Assembly: GCF_030445035.2 (NCBI RefSeq)
Contig: NC_080694.1
Coordinates: 73,733,147 to 73,797,146, forward strand
Source: Dasypus novemcinctus
Taxonomy: Eukaryota; Chordata; Mammalia; Cingulata; Dasypodidae
Reading direction: 5' to 3'
DNA length: 64,000 nt
Shown here: piece after piece, positions 23,058 through 35,445 of the stretch
Layout of the letters: each line of letters begins with the position of its first letter
Numbering within the stretch: the stretch's first letter is position 1
The notes under the pieces: generated by a model
What the model was told of the DNA's origin: nothing
Seen by the model: the letters and a program-made list of their open reading frames with translations, nothing else
Database searches by the model: none
Translations under genes and position numbers: made by a program

Positions 23058-24094
23058 CTAACCTCTGTAGTTTCTTTCTAATATCAGGATAAGATTAAGG
23101 GATGAAGCGAGTGTGTGAGCACAGCTGACCAGAATGAGTCAGGATCTAAATTAGTATATTTGAGGAGAGACTCGGTTAACTTATTCCCGAAGGCAGCTGG
23201 ATTTTCATCAGGTTCCTGGAGATCTCAAATTTTATCCTAATTAACTGCCTCAAGGGCAGCCTTCTTCATCCTTCCACTGGGCGGGTTAAGGAATGGGTCA
23301 TGGAGCAAGATCGGTGCAGCCTGCTTGGTCACCCCAGGGGTTAGTGGTGGGAGCTGCAGTGGGGCCCCCCGGTGTCTATTGGGGTCTGGGGTGTGCATGG
23401 AATCTGCGAAAGTGGTAGCTGCAGCCCAATGCGGTTTTTCCCTCTGGAGTAGTTGAGGAAGTAATGGTAACGTAAGTGTCCTGATGGGTGAGGTCACAGG
23501 AGTGAGTGAGGGGTTAATTCCTTAACGTCTGTGGCAGGTTCTCAGAAAAGATCCTAACCTGCTTCCTATTTGACTCAAACCTGAGGGTGAGAAAGGAGCG
23601 TGTACCTTAGCTGTTCCTCCAGCTCCTGTTACCTCTCAAGGGTAAGAGGGGTTGAGTCTCTAGAGCTAAGAGGGGGAGAAGGGCAGGCTTTGTATGGATA
23701 GAGACAGGGTAGCAGTGGGGGAGGGGAGGGGCGTGGTCCTCGTGATCGAGTGTGAGGGGAGAGAAGGGGGGCAGAGGGCGATGCAGAGGAAGATGGGGTT
23801 CAGAAGGTGGTGGTGATGGGGGCGTGGAAGTGGGGATGGAGATGAGGGTGCAGGTGCACAGAGAGAGAGAGAAAGATCCTCCATCCTCCGGTGGAAAAAC
23901 CCTTGACTCACACAGCCGTGATTCTGTGTCTGGTGCAGGGTGGGCTCTCCTGGCAGCAGCAGGATGGAAATTCCTCACCAATCGATCAGCCTCAATGTGA
24001 CCCCAGACTCAAATGTCAGAGAAATGGAGAGAAACGGTGCTCACTGGGAAGCGGAGGCTGACGATGATTGCAGGCAGGAGGTTTATTGGGAAGC

Positions 24095-24275
24095 TCTCCC
24101 AAATGAGGGGGTCTGAAGAGTAGACTTCAGCCTGCCCCTGGAGGGTGGGGGTCTGAAGAGAGTCTTCCACCTGCCCCTGGAGGGTGGAGGTCTGAAGAGA
24201 GTCTTCCACCTGCCCCTGGAGGGTGGAGGTCTGAAGAGAGACTTCCACCTGCCCCTGGAGGGTGGGGGTCTGACT
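24095..24275. repeat. 40-bp tandem repeat, about 4 units, in the ERV 5' LTR region
   Basis: Units of about 40 bp containing GGTCTGAAGAGAGTCTTCC and CTGCCCCTGGAGGGTGG repeat four times. Position next to the ERV polyadenylation signal suggests that they are repeats within its LTR U3. Confidence 0.85.
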
Positions 24276-24679
24276 TTACATAGCACATCAGTGGGTGGGA
24301 AACAGTACACCTGTGGCCAAATGGCCAGGGTGGGTGGGCTAGGAATGAGGGAGGGATGGGGGGCATGGGCTAGGAATGAGGGAGGGTGGGCGGCGCCTGG
24401 GCCTGGAGGGGGTGGAGGCCCTTGTCTGCTGCACTCTGTTTACTCGTGAGAGAGGATGGGCTGCTCCTCGCCCACAGGCTGTGGCTCAGGCGGTTAGGGC
24501 TGGAGGCTGCTTTCTTTGATTTAAGTCACGGGGAGCTGAGTCAGGGCTCAAGAACGGTTAATCCTTGCAAACCTTGTAAGGGGGAACCTCTAACAAATGC
24601 TTTCTTACTTCTCCCAGTGCTTGCCCTTCTGAAGTTCTGTCTTGCTTAGGGCCCTCCCGATTGGATTTGGCTATGTAGG

Positions 24680-25560
24680 AGCTTCTTCTTTAACTTGTTC
24701 CAGTTCTTCTTGCAAGGTAATAACCCTATTACTTGCAACTGCAAGCTCCTCTGTCAGTTTAGTGCTGGAGTTTCCTAAAGAATCCACTTTCGCCTGAAGG
24801 TTGTTTATGGAGCATTCAGATGTCCATTGAGCTCCTCTACCTTGTTGTTCTGGACAGAGTTGCAGGAAACTGACCATCTCCTTCATGCCTTGGCTGCTGC
24901 TCCCATCCTCAAGTTACACTGAAACACCTGAAACTCCATCTGGGAGTCCAAACCTTCTCCTTTCACACAGATATCAGCATCAGTGTCATTAAGATGGACC
25001 AACTGGATGGAACGTGAGAGAGTCTGGGCTATGATGTGGACCATTGACTATGGGGTGCAGTGATGCTCAGAGATGAACTTACCAGGTGCAATGGATGTAT
25101 CACGATGATGGGAGAGAGTGTTGCTGTGGGGGGAGTGGGGGGCGGGGGCGGTGGGGTTGAATGGGACCTCATATATTTTTTTTAATGTCATTAAAAAATA
25201 ATAATAAATATTAAAAAAAAAAAAAAAAGATGGACCAGCATTTATAGCTCCTTCTTCCACCATGAGGGCGTTGGGCTCGTAGGATTCATGAGAAGTTCCT
25301 TTTCATCTATCACAGCTTTCATACACTCTGAGAGTTTCTTTTGCATTGATCCAAATGAAGCCAGGCTCTTCCTCTGCCTCCTGGCACCTTCAGTCCTGGG
25401 AGACCTTAATACTCACTGCTTCCTCTGCAGCTCCTGAAAGAAACTTTCCTACAGTTCTAGAGCCCCAGAAGGGTTTGTTTTGTCCAAGAAAAGCGTTCTT
25501 GTCTTTCAAGCTGTGTTCCAGGTGGGGCTCCATCACCAGAAGAACTCCTGGAGAGGAGCA
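24680..25560 (-). pseudogene. RUFY2/RUFY3-like processed pseudogene
   Basis: The minus strand, read from about 25,560 downward, follows the RUN-domain and first coiled-coil part of RUFY proteins with no introns. Seen in order: EHSLKDKNAF, YEPNALM, EEGAI, then (after an inserted element) DADICVKGE and LDSQ, and finally INNLQAKVDSLGNSSTKLTE with EELAVASNRVITLQEELE. RUFY proteins are RUN- and FYVE-domain Rab or Arl effectors on endosomes. Frameshifts (for example after AAAKA near 24,885), stops and an L1 insertion at 25,002-25,226 show that it is not functional. RUFY2 and RUFY3 are similar enough here that I do not choose between them. Confidence 0.8.
25002..25226 (+). mobile_element. 5'-truncated L1 3' end with target-site duplication
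   Basis: Inserted in the RUFY pseudogene. AAGATGGACCA is present on both sides (24,991-25,001 and 25,227-25,237), and the insert ends in a poly(A) run. The body (TGGGCTATGATGTGGACC, GGTGCAGTGATGCTCAGAG, then a G-rich tract and GAATGGGACCTCATAT) is an L1 3' UTR. Confidence 0.9.
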
Positions 25561-25564
25561 TGGT

Positions 25565-25945
25565 CAGATCAGACCCTCCCCAGGTCCAGGGCTGGCTCAG
25601 CCAAGCCCTCGCTGCCCGGCTTGGCCCTTTGGTCAGGTGGACGCATTCAGTAGCCATCCGGGGATCAGGACGCTGCTTCCTGCCACCCACTGTAGCTCTT
25701 CTCAGCTCTCCATGCCCGCAGTGCACTGGGGGTCTCGGCCAGGCTAGGTCCTTCCTCTGCTTCTGTGACCTGCCTGGGGGTGGATAGGGGAGCAGGGGAT
25801 GTGGGCGTTGGCACCACCACCTTCCCCCTGGGCCACAGCCACCCAGGTGCAGCCCCTTTCCCTCCTCCTCCTCTTCAAAGCCCCTCCTGCTGCAGCCCCA
25901 GGCTGTAGCCCCCACCTGGAACTCGGGCCCCTGGGGGCAGCTCAT
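25565..25945. other. intergenic, nothing recognised
   Basis: GC-rich unique-looking sequence; no gene or repeat supported. Confidence 0.35.
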
Positions 25946-27500
25946 TTGTATTTTTGTTGTTGAGCTTAGGAGCTCTTTATTTAATCATGATTTTAGCCCT
26001 ATGAGATGTGCAATTTCGAAATATTTCCTTCCATTCTGTAGATTGTCTTTTAACTGATGCTAAACCCCTTTGATGCACAAAAGCTTTAAATTTGTCTATT
26101 TTTCTCTTCTGTTGCTCATGCTTTGAGTGGAAAGTCTAAGAAACCAATGCCTAACACAATGCCCTAAAGATACTTCCCTGTTTTCTTTTACAAGTTTTAT
26201 AGTTATTTTCCTTATATTTAGGTCTTTTGAGTTAATATTTATATATAGTGTGAGGTAGGGGTGGACCTTCATTTTCTGACATATAAGTATCCAGTTTACC
26301 CAGAACAATTTCATGAAGAATTCTCTCCCAATTGAGTGGACATGGCAGCCTTGTCAAAAATTAATTGGGGAAGCAGACATGGCTCAACTGATAGAACATC
26401 CGCCTACCAGATGGAGGGTCCAGGGTTCCATCCCCAGGGCCTCCTGACCTATGTGGTAAACTGGCCCACACACACAGTGCTGCCACACACAAGGAGTGTC
26501 ATGCCACACAAGGAGTGTGCCCCAGATGGAGAGCTGCCCCACATGAAAAAACCACAGATTGTCCAGGAGAGGTGCTCTGCACAGGGAGAGCTGATGCGAC
26601 AAGATGACACAACAAAAAAGAGATGCAGTTTCCCAGTGCCACTGGATAATGCAAGTAGACACAGAAGAACGCACAGCAAATGGACATAGAGTGCAGACAA
26701 TGGGGGGAAAGGGGAGAGAAATAAATAATATAAATCTTTTTTAAAAATTAATTGGCCATAGATAGGAGGGTTGATTTTTGAACTCTCAATTCTGTTCCAT
26801 TGGTCTATATTTCTGTCCTTGTACTAGGACTGCACTGATTTGATAACTGTAGGTTTGTAATAAGTTTAAAAGTAGGAAATGTGAGTCCTCCAACTTCATT
26901 CTTCTTTTTCAAGATGTTTTGGCTATTTGGGTCCTCTTATCCTTCCATATAAACTTGATGATTGGCTTTTCCATTTCTGCAAAGAAGGCCATTAGAATTG
27001 TTATTGGGATTGTGTTGAAAGTGTAAATTATTTCGGATAGAATTGTCATCTTAACAGCATTTGGTCTTCCAGTTATTAACAGGGAATATTTTTCCATTTA
27101 TATCTTCTCTGGTTTCTTTCAGCAATGTTTTGTAGATTTTTTTGTGTGCACAATTTCACTACATACCTGGGTAAATTCATTTATAGATATTTGATTCTTT
27201 TACTTGCTATTGCTAATGAAATTTTTTCTTGATTTTCTCTTTATATTGCTCAGTACTAGTGCATAGAGACTACAGATATTTTGTGTGTTGATCTTTTACC
27301 CTGCCACTTTGCTGAATTCATTTATTAGATCTAATGTCTATTGTAGACTTTTCAGTATTTTCTCTGTATAGGATCACGTCTTCTGCAAATAGGGAACATT
27401 TTGCATCTTCCTTTACAATTGGAGGCCTTTTATTGCTTCTTCTTGTCTAACTGCTCCATCTAGAACTTCCAGCACAATATTGAATAGAGTGGTGGCAGTG
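25946..27500 (-). mobile_element. L1 ORF2 3' part, antisense, interrupted by a SINE
   Basis: The minus-strand translation at 27,097-26,909 (for example EKPIIKFIWK) is the C-terminal part of L1 ORF2p. The plus strand carries the familiar antisense text TTCCATTGGTCTATATTTCTG and GAGTCCTCCAACTTCATTC. Many stops; a dead copy. A DAS-like SINE splits it at 26.36-26.74 kb. Confidence 0.85.
26362..26742 (+). mobile_element. DAS-like tRNA-derived SINE with target duplication
   Basis: Head GGGAAGCAGACATGGCTCAA and GATAGAACATCCGCC with B-box-like GGGTTCCATCC, internal CAAGGAGTG repeats, then CAACAAAAAAGAGATGC and an AAATAAATAATATAAATC tail. AAAAATTAATTGG flanks both ends. Confidence 0.9.
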
Positions 27501-27630
27501 GTTGTTTTAATTTCCCAATGGGCTGCCGATGCAAAGTGCCGGAAAAGTCTTGACTTATATAAAGTGTATGTATTTGGGGTAAAAGCTCACAGTTCCAAGA
27601 CTGTTAAAAGTCCAACTCAAGGGACCATAA

Positions 27631-30050
27631 TGTTACCAGATTTTACTTAGGTTCTTTGACTATGCTGCAGAAATGAATCTCAAGAACACCTCACGTGAGT
27701 TCAGTCAGTAATTTATTTAGGTAGGGAGGGAAGAGAAATGGGAGAAAATAACAGACCAGGAGTCCCAGGTAGAGCAGAAGGGGCTGAAAAGTGATAAAGA
27801 GGGCTGGTTTACAGCCTACAACTTCCCATTATAGGTTATAAATCCCCAGGTTTACTTGCGTGGTGATCCAAGGTGGGGAGAAGGCAGCCAGAGTCTGAGT
27901 ACAGGGTCACAAGAGCCAGCTCAGGCCTGGCACCACTCTTTGAACTTAATTATCCCACCCCATTGGTTATGGAAGGGGAGCAGCTCCAGCTTATTTCTCC
28001 CATCAATCTCCCAGGAGGGCCCAATGATAAAGTCTTTGGGGGAATATCTGGGTCTTCTCCTGGTTTCTGGAGGAAGTCTTCTTCTGAGTGGCAGAATCTT
28101 GGGGGGGTCTTCCAGCAGCCATTTAGGGGGTTATTGGTGTCACGTGGACTTTCTGCCAGGTTCCAGATCCATCTATTAATTCCCTTTATTACTAGCCTGC
28201 TTCTTTACCCCTTCAGAGCCTTTACACCTTTAATCTTAAAGGGTTGCCGAAGGGGGATGATCATTCTTCATAGCTACTTCCTTCTGGTTAGGGGCAGTAG
28301 GTCCTACCTGACAAGGTATAAAACCCTCCTGCTATTCTATCTCAGAGGAAGATGGATCTGGCATCCTGGGTGAAGCTGGGTGAGGTCCTCATATGGTGAA
28401 CAAGATGTTGATTCTGGAAGAAATAGACTTAATTAGAATTGTGAAGCTATATGGTCCCACTAAAAAGATATTGGACCACAGAAATAGAAATGTCAGGTAC
28501 CTGCACAGGCTGCATTTTCTCAAAGGTTGTGGGAAACAGTATTCTTCCTTGAGTTATTTTATGTTGTCAGTTAACTCTAGATAGAAATTGCAATAGACAA
28601 TGGGGTTAGGTATAAATTGCCAATTTCAGTTCTTATGGTAGGAGAGAAGAATGGGAAGGGGCATTGCCCTTTTAGTTAAGTTAAAGGAGTTGAAAACAGG
28701 CAAGGTCTGGTTTGCCTTCCCCCTAGCGATAGGCATTTGGATTAGGGTTAGAGGGGACAGCTGACTTTGACACAGACACTACTTAGCTTATTCTCCTGAA
28801 GAGGTATTTCAGGCCATCCAATGACTGGCATTTGTATATCCTGCCAGGTACTTGTAGTGACCTGGCACTTTCTGGGGCAGCTGGCTTCACTTGGGATTTG
28901 TGTGCTAAGCTGGACATTCCTTTAACTTTAATAGCTGTGGGAGTGATCAGAACTACAGAGTAAAGTTCTTTACATTTTGGTTCTAATTGAGCAACTCCTC
29001 GTAATTTCTTTGACTCTCTTCTCCAGGCTTTGTCTTTCAAAAACTCATTTGGTTAAGCTGGTTGGGGCATCCTTCCCTAGAGGAGTGGCTTGGTGAAGTC
29101 CAAGAAGAACTTTCCATTACACTACCCTGGGCAGGTAGACTTGAGTATCTTTAACAAGCTACCCATCAGCTTTCAGGGTGGATCCCAGGATAGCTGCCCT
29201 GGTCGGTTTACCCTGGGTATACTGTGGAACTTCAAGTACTGGTACAGGTGCTGGAATAAGGTGTAGGGGGGAAACTGGGTTTGTGCTGCCACTTTAGCAG
29301 CTGCATCAGCTTGAGCATTTCCCTTTGCTATAGCAAGGTCTGTCTTCTGATGCCCTGGACAATGCATAACTGCTATTTCTTGAGGTAAAACTATGGCTTT
29401 TAGGAAGTCTAGGATTTCTTCCCTGTGCTTAATAGGTGACCTGCTATTAGTAAGCAAGCCTCATTTGCTATACTGCAGAGTGAGTATGAAGGACAAGGAA
29501 AGCATACTTAGAATCTGTGTAAATATTAGCCCATTTCCAGGCGGCTAGCTTTAAACTTCAGATGAGGGCAATCAGCTCTGTCTTCTGGGCTGAAGTTCTG
29601 GGGGGATGAACTTTGGCCTCTATGGTTTCAAACTGAGGAAACACTGCATAGCCTGCCTTTTTAATTCCTTCCTTAATAAAACTGCTTCCATCTGTGAATA
29701 ATTCAGTGTTTGGGTTCACAAGAGGCTCTCTTTTAAATCTAGCTTGAGTAGTTTTGGTTAAGAGTTTCAAGGCAGGAGTGGGGATGGGGCTTCTCAGGAT
29801 CTGAATTTGGGCCCCCTACTGGTAGGGGGCAGTGAGTGTCTGACACGCACTTATCTGCACCTCTGGGGTGTCTAGTAATTAACAAGCTACCTGTGAGCCC
29901 CTGGTGGTCCCTGACCTCAAGCACATCCTTCATCTGGTGTGGGGCAAAGACTGTGAGAGGTTGCTCCCAAGTTAGCTTGGTGGTTTTTTTAATTAAAAGG
30001 GCTGTTGCCCCCACTGCTCTCAGGTAAGGTGGCCATTCCTTTATCTCAAT
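27631..30050 (-). mobile_element. gammaretrovirus-like ERV 3' half with 3' LTR, antisense
   Basis: From 30,050 downward on the minus strand: the connection region of reverse transcriptase (KLTWEQPLTV motif), RNase H at about 29,770-29,170 (FTDGSSF catalytic region; CPGHQK and KGNAQAD motifs), and an integrase C-terminal segment at about 29,040-28,780 (TPTAIKVKG, then SQVKP). The LTR at 28,204-27,631 is the same family as the solo LTR at 22.4 kb, in reverse. Most of integrase, env, and everything upstream of the connection region is gone; several stops are present. It is not capable of expression as a virus. Confidence 0.85.
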
Positions 30051-33029
30051 ATGTTCTCGATATGTTCACTGATTACTTAGAAAACAAAGTTCACAAGGAC
30101 TTTTAACACGTTCAATGTCCCTCTGCACATAATCTTGAATAAAAAAGATATCACTACAATATCAGGCATATATGTAGAATAGGATATAGGTACAGCACTT
30201 AATACTAATTACTGTACTACTCAATGCATAAGTTTCTCTTCGAATTGCAATTAATAGTTTAAGTTCCAGATTTGCAATACCTTACATGTTACTTCTCTAT
30301 GGGAGCAGACCATAATGTGAGATATGTTTAAGTTCTACTCATAGCACTCTACTGATCATTGCTCCGCTTGTTATGTTTTTTCAATGTAGCCAGCAAGCTG
30401 CAGCACTGTTGACCCTAGAGAGAAGCTAGGAAGGTAGGTTCCAGTATTCCACTGGCCTTGTGCATAGTACCCTTTAGCACTATGAAACAGTGCCAGTCTG
30501 GAGGCAATATCATTGGTACATTTGGCTGTATTGAGCCATTGTTGGCTGCTGCAGGAGTTTGAAACTGCAATGTAGTTTCCATTGACTTCAGGAGCACAAC
30601 CAGAGAAGCAGTAGATATCTTTATTGTTTTAGGGGTTAGTGACAAATGTAGCCAATAACCCAAATGGGGAGGCAACCTGCAGTGTATTGTTGGCCTGGCT
30701 TGAATGCACAAGAGAGTTTGACAGTGCTGAAGTCTACCTCTTGACTTTTATACACTTTTTAAACATTTCCAATGCAATGTGTTGCATATCAAATGAACTT
30801 AATTTTTAATACTTCTTACTTTTACATTTTTACCATGAAGACATTAATTAGCAGCTACTTTACTTTAGTAGTAGAGGAAAAACTACCTTTTCCATTTTTT
30901 TCAATGAAAACTGAAGAATCCCAATGGAATCAAGGTAATTTTTCAATACCACCCTTTGAAGATGCACATTGAGGTGACTTCCAGAAAGGTTTCACTGCTA
31001 TGAAGTTACTTTTTGCCATTAATATCAATTTAGGTTTCTTGCTAATAATGTCTCCTTAGAACTAACCAATCAAATACTTCAGTTCAGAAGGTGGCCTTTC
31101 AAACTCTTTAAAATTAACCACAACCACATAGACTGGTTAATTTTCCTTAGATTACAATTAGGAACCAACGGAATTTACTTCATGCATTTAAAAGAGGGCA
31201 GATCTATATTTCTTTAACTTAATTTCATTAAATATGAACTTAGAGTTTTCATTTGTTAATTTGATATTATCATCCCAATGTATGAAGATATACACTGAGC
31301 AAATAGGCAGATATGAATAGTTTGACACAGAAGCACAATTTAGTTACTTAAAATTTTCATTCCTTTACAAAACAAGTTCAACTGTAAAACAACTCTTGAA
31401 AGATCTCACTGAAGGCTTTTTTCTCTAATTTATACTATGGTCATGCAGCTTTGCACAAGAATTTTGTTCCTTGATTAATGGCTTGTAACCAAAATGTCCC
31501 CAATGCTTTCTTACAATTTTCCCTTTGCTTCAGAGCTTTATATTTAACTTTGACTATAGCAGACTTTGGATGAGCAAGACTAATTCTATGGATATTCACT
31601 GAGGCTATCAAAACCTCAGGGAAAGTGGCTTCTCTCATGAATTGCCAGTCTTAGGAACCCTGACAGTCAAGGCAGGAGGCCTCCTTCACTTCCTAGTCCT
31701 CAGAGATAACAGGACTGCAGTAGCCACTGGAATGGAAGACTGGACATTCAATCCCAAGGGTCAAGAATTCCACCAGGCAGCAATTTAGTCTACACTTGGA
31801 GCCATGAGAGAAAGCAGGGTCCAGTAAGACAGGAGACAAGAATGTCTCAAGTTTGCTTTCCCCTGAGTCATAGGGGCAGAAGCTGTTATGAAATAACCAT
31901 AGGCAAAGGCAAGGGGTGAGGCTAGGCTTGAAATGACCATAAATGAAGGTAAGGTCAGTTTAGAATTTACATTTACAATAGTAGGTTTATGCTAATTCTT
32001 GCCAAATATGACTTCAGTTATTATCCTTCCACTGTTTTATAATATAAAGGCATCTATAAATGATCTTAACTCTTAGCTACACTTTCTAGTAAGTTTTTAC
32101 TTTAAGGAGAATTGGGTACCTTTACTAAACCACAAGAATTTTATCAGTAACAACTTTGTTTGTTTCTCAGCTTTTCTATCAATTAAATAAATTCTACTTG
32201 TGATTTATACATTAAACCTACTGCAAGACAGTATTAACATTTAAAAACTTATTTTTAGATTGCCTTTCACTGTTATCCAATTTGTAACAGGTGAACCCCA
32301 AATCTGATTTCCTAGGCAGAAGCAAATTGATAAAGTTAAACACAGATTTTAAAGTTGAACACCTAGTTGACAATAGATTAAAACAGGAGAGAATTTTGTA
32401 TCTTTAGCATTTCTAGAAACTCTCTGATCTTAACTGATGGCACAAGAGGTTTTTTTAAATCTTGATTACTATTCATACCTTTTATAGGCACAACTGAGGT
32501 TAAACTCAGAAGGCTGTTTCTAAAAGGGAGTTAGTTGGAGTTTGAGGTTTATTTTCTCATTTCTTTAAGGAGACATGGCATGAGGTTTCTGGGCCTCAGA
32601 TCTACCTGTTCTCTTTTCTTACACTGGTTTAACTGGAATTCAGGGTCCGATACAGAGGCTGCTCTCAGCTCTACTGTGGCCACATGGACCAGCAGTAGGT
32701 AGAATTTCCTGATTCCTGAGAAGAGACTCCTGTGGGGAGTTTACTGGTGGGCTAGAGACCATGCCCATTATTCTAGGAAGAACAAAGAAGCACCTTTTTA
32801 GTTGACTTAGCTGGCATCCCACAATCCTAGTCTGACTAAAACATTCACCACTCCACATAATCCGGAGGTGATGCTCTGTCCCCGTGTTCTGAGAATTTCA
32901 ATTTTCAGAGCCTGCTGGCTGACAGGCATCCCTATGGGCTGGGGGATATGTGATACTTCCTCTGGTGATCAGATCAGTGCACCAAAGCCAAATTGGTGGG
33001 AGCCTGAGCAGTGGACTGAAATCAAAGCC
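30051..33029. other. AT-rich region without a recognised gene
   Basis: About 3 kb of AT-rich sequence with only short open frames. A minus-strand frame of 98 codons at 30,711-30,415 and one of 65 at 31,638-31,441 have no recognisable motif. The region may be old ERV or L1 internal sequence, but I cannot show this. Confidence 0.35.
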
Positions 33030-33097
33030 CCTGAGATGTCCATCTCTGCCAGGTTCCAGATCCATCTATTGATTCCCTACCTTACTAGCCTGCTTCA
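33030..33097 (-). mobile_element. LTR fragment, same family as 22,431-23,057
   Basis: Minus strand begins TGAAGCAGGCTAGTAAGG and continues AGATGGATCTGGAACCTGGC, matching the start of the other LTR copies. The true lower limit may extend to about 32.85 kb. Confidence 0.6.
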
Positions 33098-33589
33098 ATA
33101 AGAGGTGCTTTCTCACCAAAGTCAGCGACTGTGGATCCTGGTGTGTCCATGTGGAGAAGCAAGATGGCGCCCATCTCTGTGGAGCTCCCTGCCTTCCCCT
33201 CCAGAATCTCCTCTCTCCTGGAGCTCAGCTGTGAGTGACCAGGCACAGGGCTTGTCTCCTTCCAGGCCTCCTTTATCATTCTCCACTCTTCTGCTCTCTT
33301 CCCAAGTTGAACTCTGCTCTCAGGCACCCAGCAGCTCCTCTCCTCCTGAGCTGCTACCTGGACCAGCCTCTTGAGGGCTTTGTACTTAAGGAATCCTCAC
33401 TCTCACATTGCAGAATCAAGTGCCTGCTCCCTTTATTCTCCACGTCTCCTTTTATATCAGACCCAGTAAGAGGGCAGAGACTCAACATGAATCACACCCC
33501 CTCATGTAATCCAGTCAAATGGGTCTCACACCCACAGGAATGGGCTCATTTAAAACCTAATATTTCTCTTTTTGGGATTCATAAAATGA

Positions 33590-34330
33590 TTTCAAACTGC
33601 CACAGTGGGCATCCCTGTCCTGTCCCTAATCTTAGGGGAAATTTCTATCTCTTGACATTGAATGTGATGGTGCCTGTGAGTTTTTCATATTGTGCCCTTA
33701 AGCATGTTGAAGAAGTTTCCTTCTATTGCTAGTTCTGTGTACTTTCATTAAGAACGGATGTTGCTCAAGTGATTTCTCTCCTGCCTACCTTATGGGAGGA
33801 CCCAGGTTCAATCTCTGGGCCTCCTGGGGAAACAAAAAAGAGCACGCCTGTGCAGTGAGCTAGTGCCCACACAAGTGCCTGTGTGAGTGCCTGCACGGTG
33901 AGCCAGTGTCCACGCAAGTGGGTCACACAGTAAGATGATGACACAACAAAGGAGAGATGAATGGGAGAGTCAAGGCAAGATGCAACAGAGACCAGGAACT
34001 GAGGTGACACAGGTGACAGGGAACCTCTCTCCACATCAGAGGTCCACAGGATCAAATCCTGGTGAATTCTTGAGAAGAAAAAAGGGGAGAAAAGACAAAA
34101 AGAGGAAGATACAGAAGATCACACAGAGAATGGAAACAGCAAAAACCAGCAGGGAGGGGGAAGGGGAAGGGAAGGGGAGATGGGAGGGGAGGGGGCAGGA
34201 GAGGGAGGGGGAGGAAAAAACAACAAAAAAGAAGGGATGCTGGATATTTTTTCAATTGCTTTTTGTGCATTATTTGTGATGATCATTGTTCTATTAATGT
34301 GACAAAATACTTTCATCAATTGATCCTTAT
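33590..34330 (-). mobile_element. L1 ORF2 fragment, antisense, split by a SINE
   Basis: Plus-strand text such as GTGGGCATCCCTGTCCTGTC and ACATTGAATGTGATGGTG before the SINE and TTTGAACCACCCTTGCATGG after it is the well-known antisense of L1 ORF2. Confidence 0.7.
33752..34235 (+). mobile_element. DAS-like SINE with purine-rich tail
   Basis: tRNA-like head GATGTTGCTCAAGTGATTTC and B-box-like GGTTCAATCTC, repeated GTGCCCACACAAGTGCCTG-type units, a second tRNA-like half with GGATCAAATCC, then a GGGGAAGGG-type purine tract at 34,150-34,215. Confidence 0.8.
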
Positions 34331-34535
34331 TTTGAACCACCCTTGCATGGCAAGTGGCATTAGGTGGTAACTCAGAATTCCAGGAGGGACAATTAACAAC
34401 AGACATTTTATACAGGTAGATAGATGTACATAGCACACACAAACACACTTCCTGTCCATCCAAAAGGCTTCTCGAAAATTACTTCTAATTCAGTACTGAC
34501 AACAATGACTTCTCTCTTTTTGTTGATCAAACACA

Positions 34536-34729
34536 GGGGTTCTTAACCCTTTTTTCCCACAGACCCCTTTGCCAGTCAGGGGAAAACCATGGACCCCTTA
34601 CTAAGTCCACACTACCCTGTATAATATTTAATAAACATACCGCACCTGCACCAACACATCCCCGCAAGAATAATGTTGTTTTTTTTTAAATTCAAGCTCA
34701 TGGACCCCCTTTTAAGAACCCCTTATCTA
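34536..34729. mobile_element. short nonautonomous hAT-like DNA transposon
   Basis: About 190 bp bounded by inverted ends AGGGGTTCTTAACCC and TTTTAAGAACCCCTT. Internal GACCCCTTTGCCAGTCAG and CTCATGGACCCCC. Type inferred from the TIR style. Confidence 0.65.
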
Positions 34730-35445
34730 CAAGATCCTTTACAGTATAATTTTAGGAATAATGATTTTCTAATCCGTGAGCAAGGTCTAGCCCTAACATC
34801 TTTAGGTCTGCTTTTATTTCCCTTTGCAATGTGTTGTAATTGTCAGGTTAAAGGATTTTCATCCTTTTCATTAAATTTATTTCCAAATATACTTTCCAAT
34901 TTTAAATAAAGATTTTTAAATATTAGAATAATTTTTAGTTTACAAAAACGTTGATGAGATAGTACAGGCAGCTGCAGTTATCCTTCACCCAGTTTCCCCT
35001 GTAGTTAGTACTTACACAAGCATTGTAATTTGTTACCACTAAGAAATAATGATTAGTTTATTATAATTGCTGAAACTACAGGCTTTATTTGTATTTCACC
35101 AGTTTTTCCACAAATGGCATTTACTTTTTCTGTTCCAGGATCCAATGCAAGATACCACATGGTATTAGATAAGGATTTTACAATATTTGTAAGTGTTGAT
35201 AAATACTTATAAGTGGAAGATATTTAAAATTTTATTTTATGGTTGTCATCATCGTTGTATAGTAATAGCATTAATATTTATGTAATAACCTTGCATCCTG
35301 TGGCCTTGATAAATTAATTTCTTTATTCTGATAATTTGTGGAGGTTTTTTCATGGTTTTCTCTCATATACAATCATGTTGGTTGCGAATAATGGCAGTTT
35401 TACTTCTTCCTTTAGTATCTATAGGTCTTGCCTTCTTGCATTGCT
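34730..35445. other. AT-rich, probably L1-derived, no gene
   Basis: Sequence such as GATAGTACAGGCAGCTGCAG and CACCCAGTTTCCCCTG resembles L1 3' region antisense text; not delimited further. Confidence 0.4.

Larger units (their letters stand above)
19490..24090 (-). mobile_element. decayed gammaretrovirus-like (ERV1) provirus, antisense
   Basis: Reading the minus strand from high to low coordinates, retroviral parts appear in order. Gag capsid-like sequence lies at about 23,500-23,065 (an NPAAF motif followed by LTESLLKYTNLD). A CX2CX4HX4C zinc knuckle is at about 22,178-22,137. A DTG protease active-site triplet is at 21,940-21,932. The end of RNase H is near 21,380, and the integrase core is at about 20,960-20,640 (FVDIFSRWVE, SDNG-like and YRPQSSGKVE motifs). 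Stops and frameshifts are frequent, most of the reverse transcriptase is missing, and a solo LTR interrupts the region between capsid and knuckle. Sequence between 20,200 and 19,490 may be env but is not recognised. A polyadenylation-like signal at 24,087-24,081 suggests that the 5' LTR lies at about 24.05-24.6 kb. Confidence 0.8.

Noticed and set aside
30415-30711. 98-codon minus-strand frame as an env fragment
   Set aside because: Lies upstream of the reverse-transcriptase remnant on the same strand, which is the wrong side for env, and has no motif.
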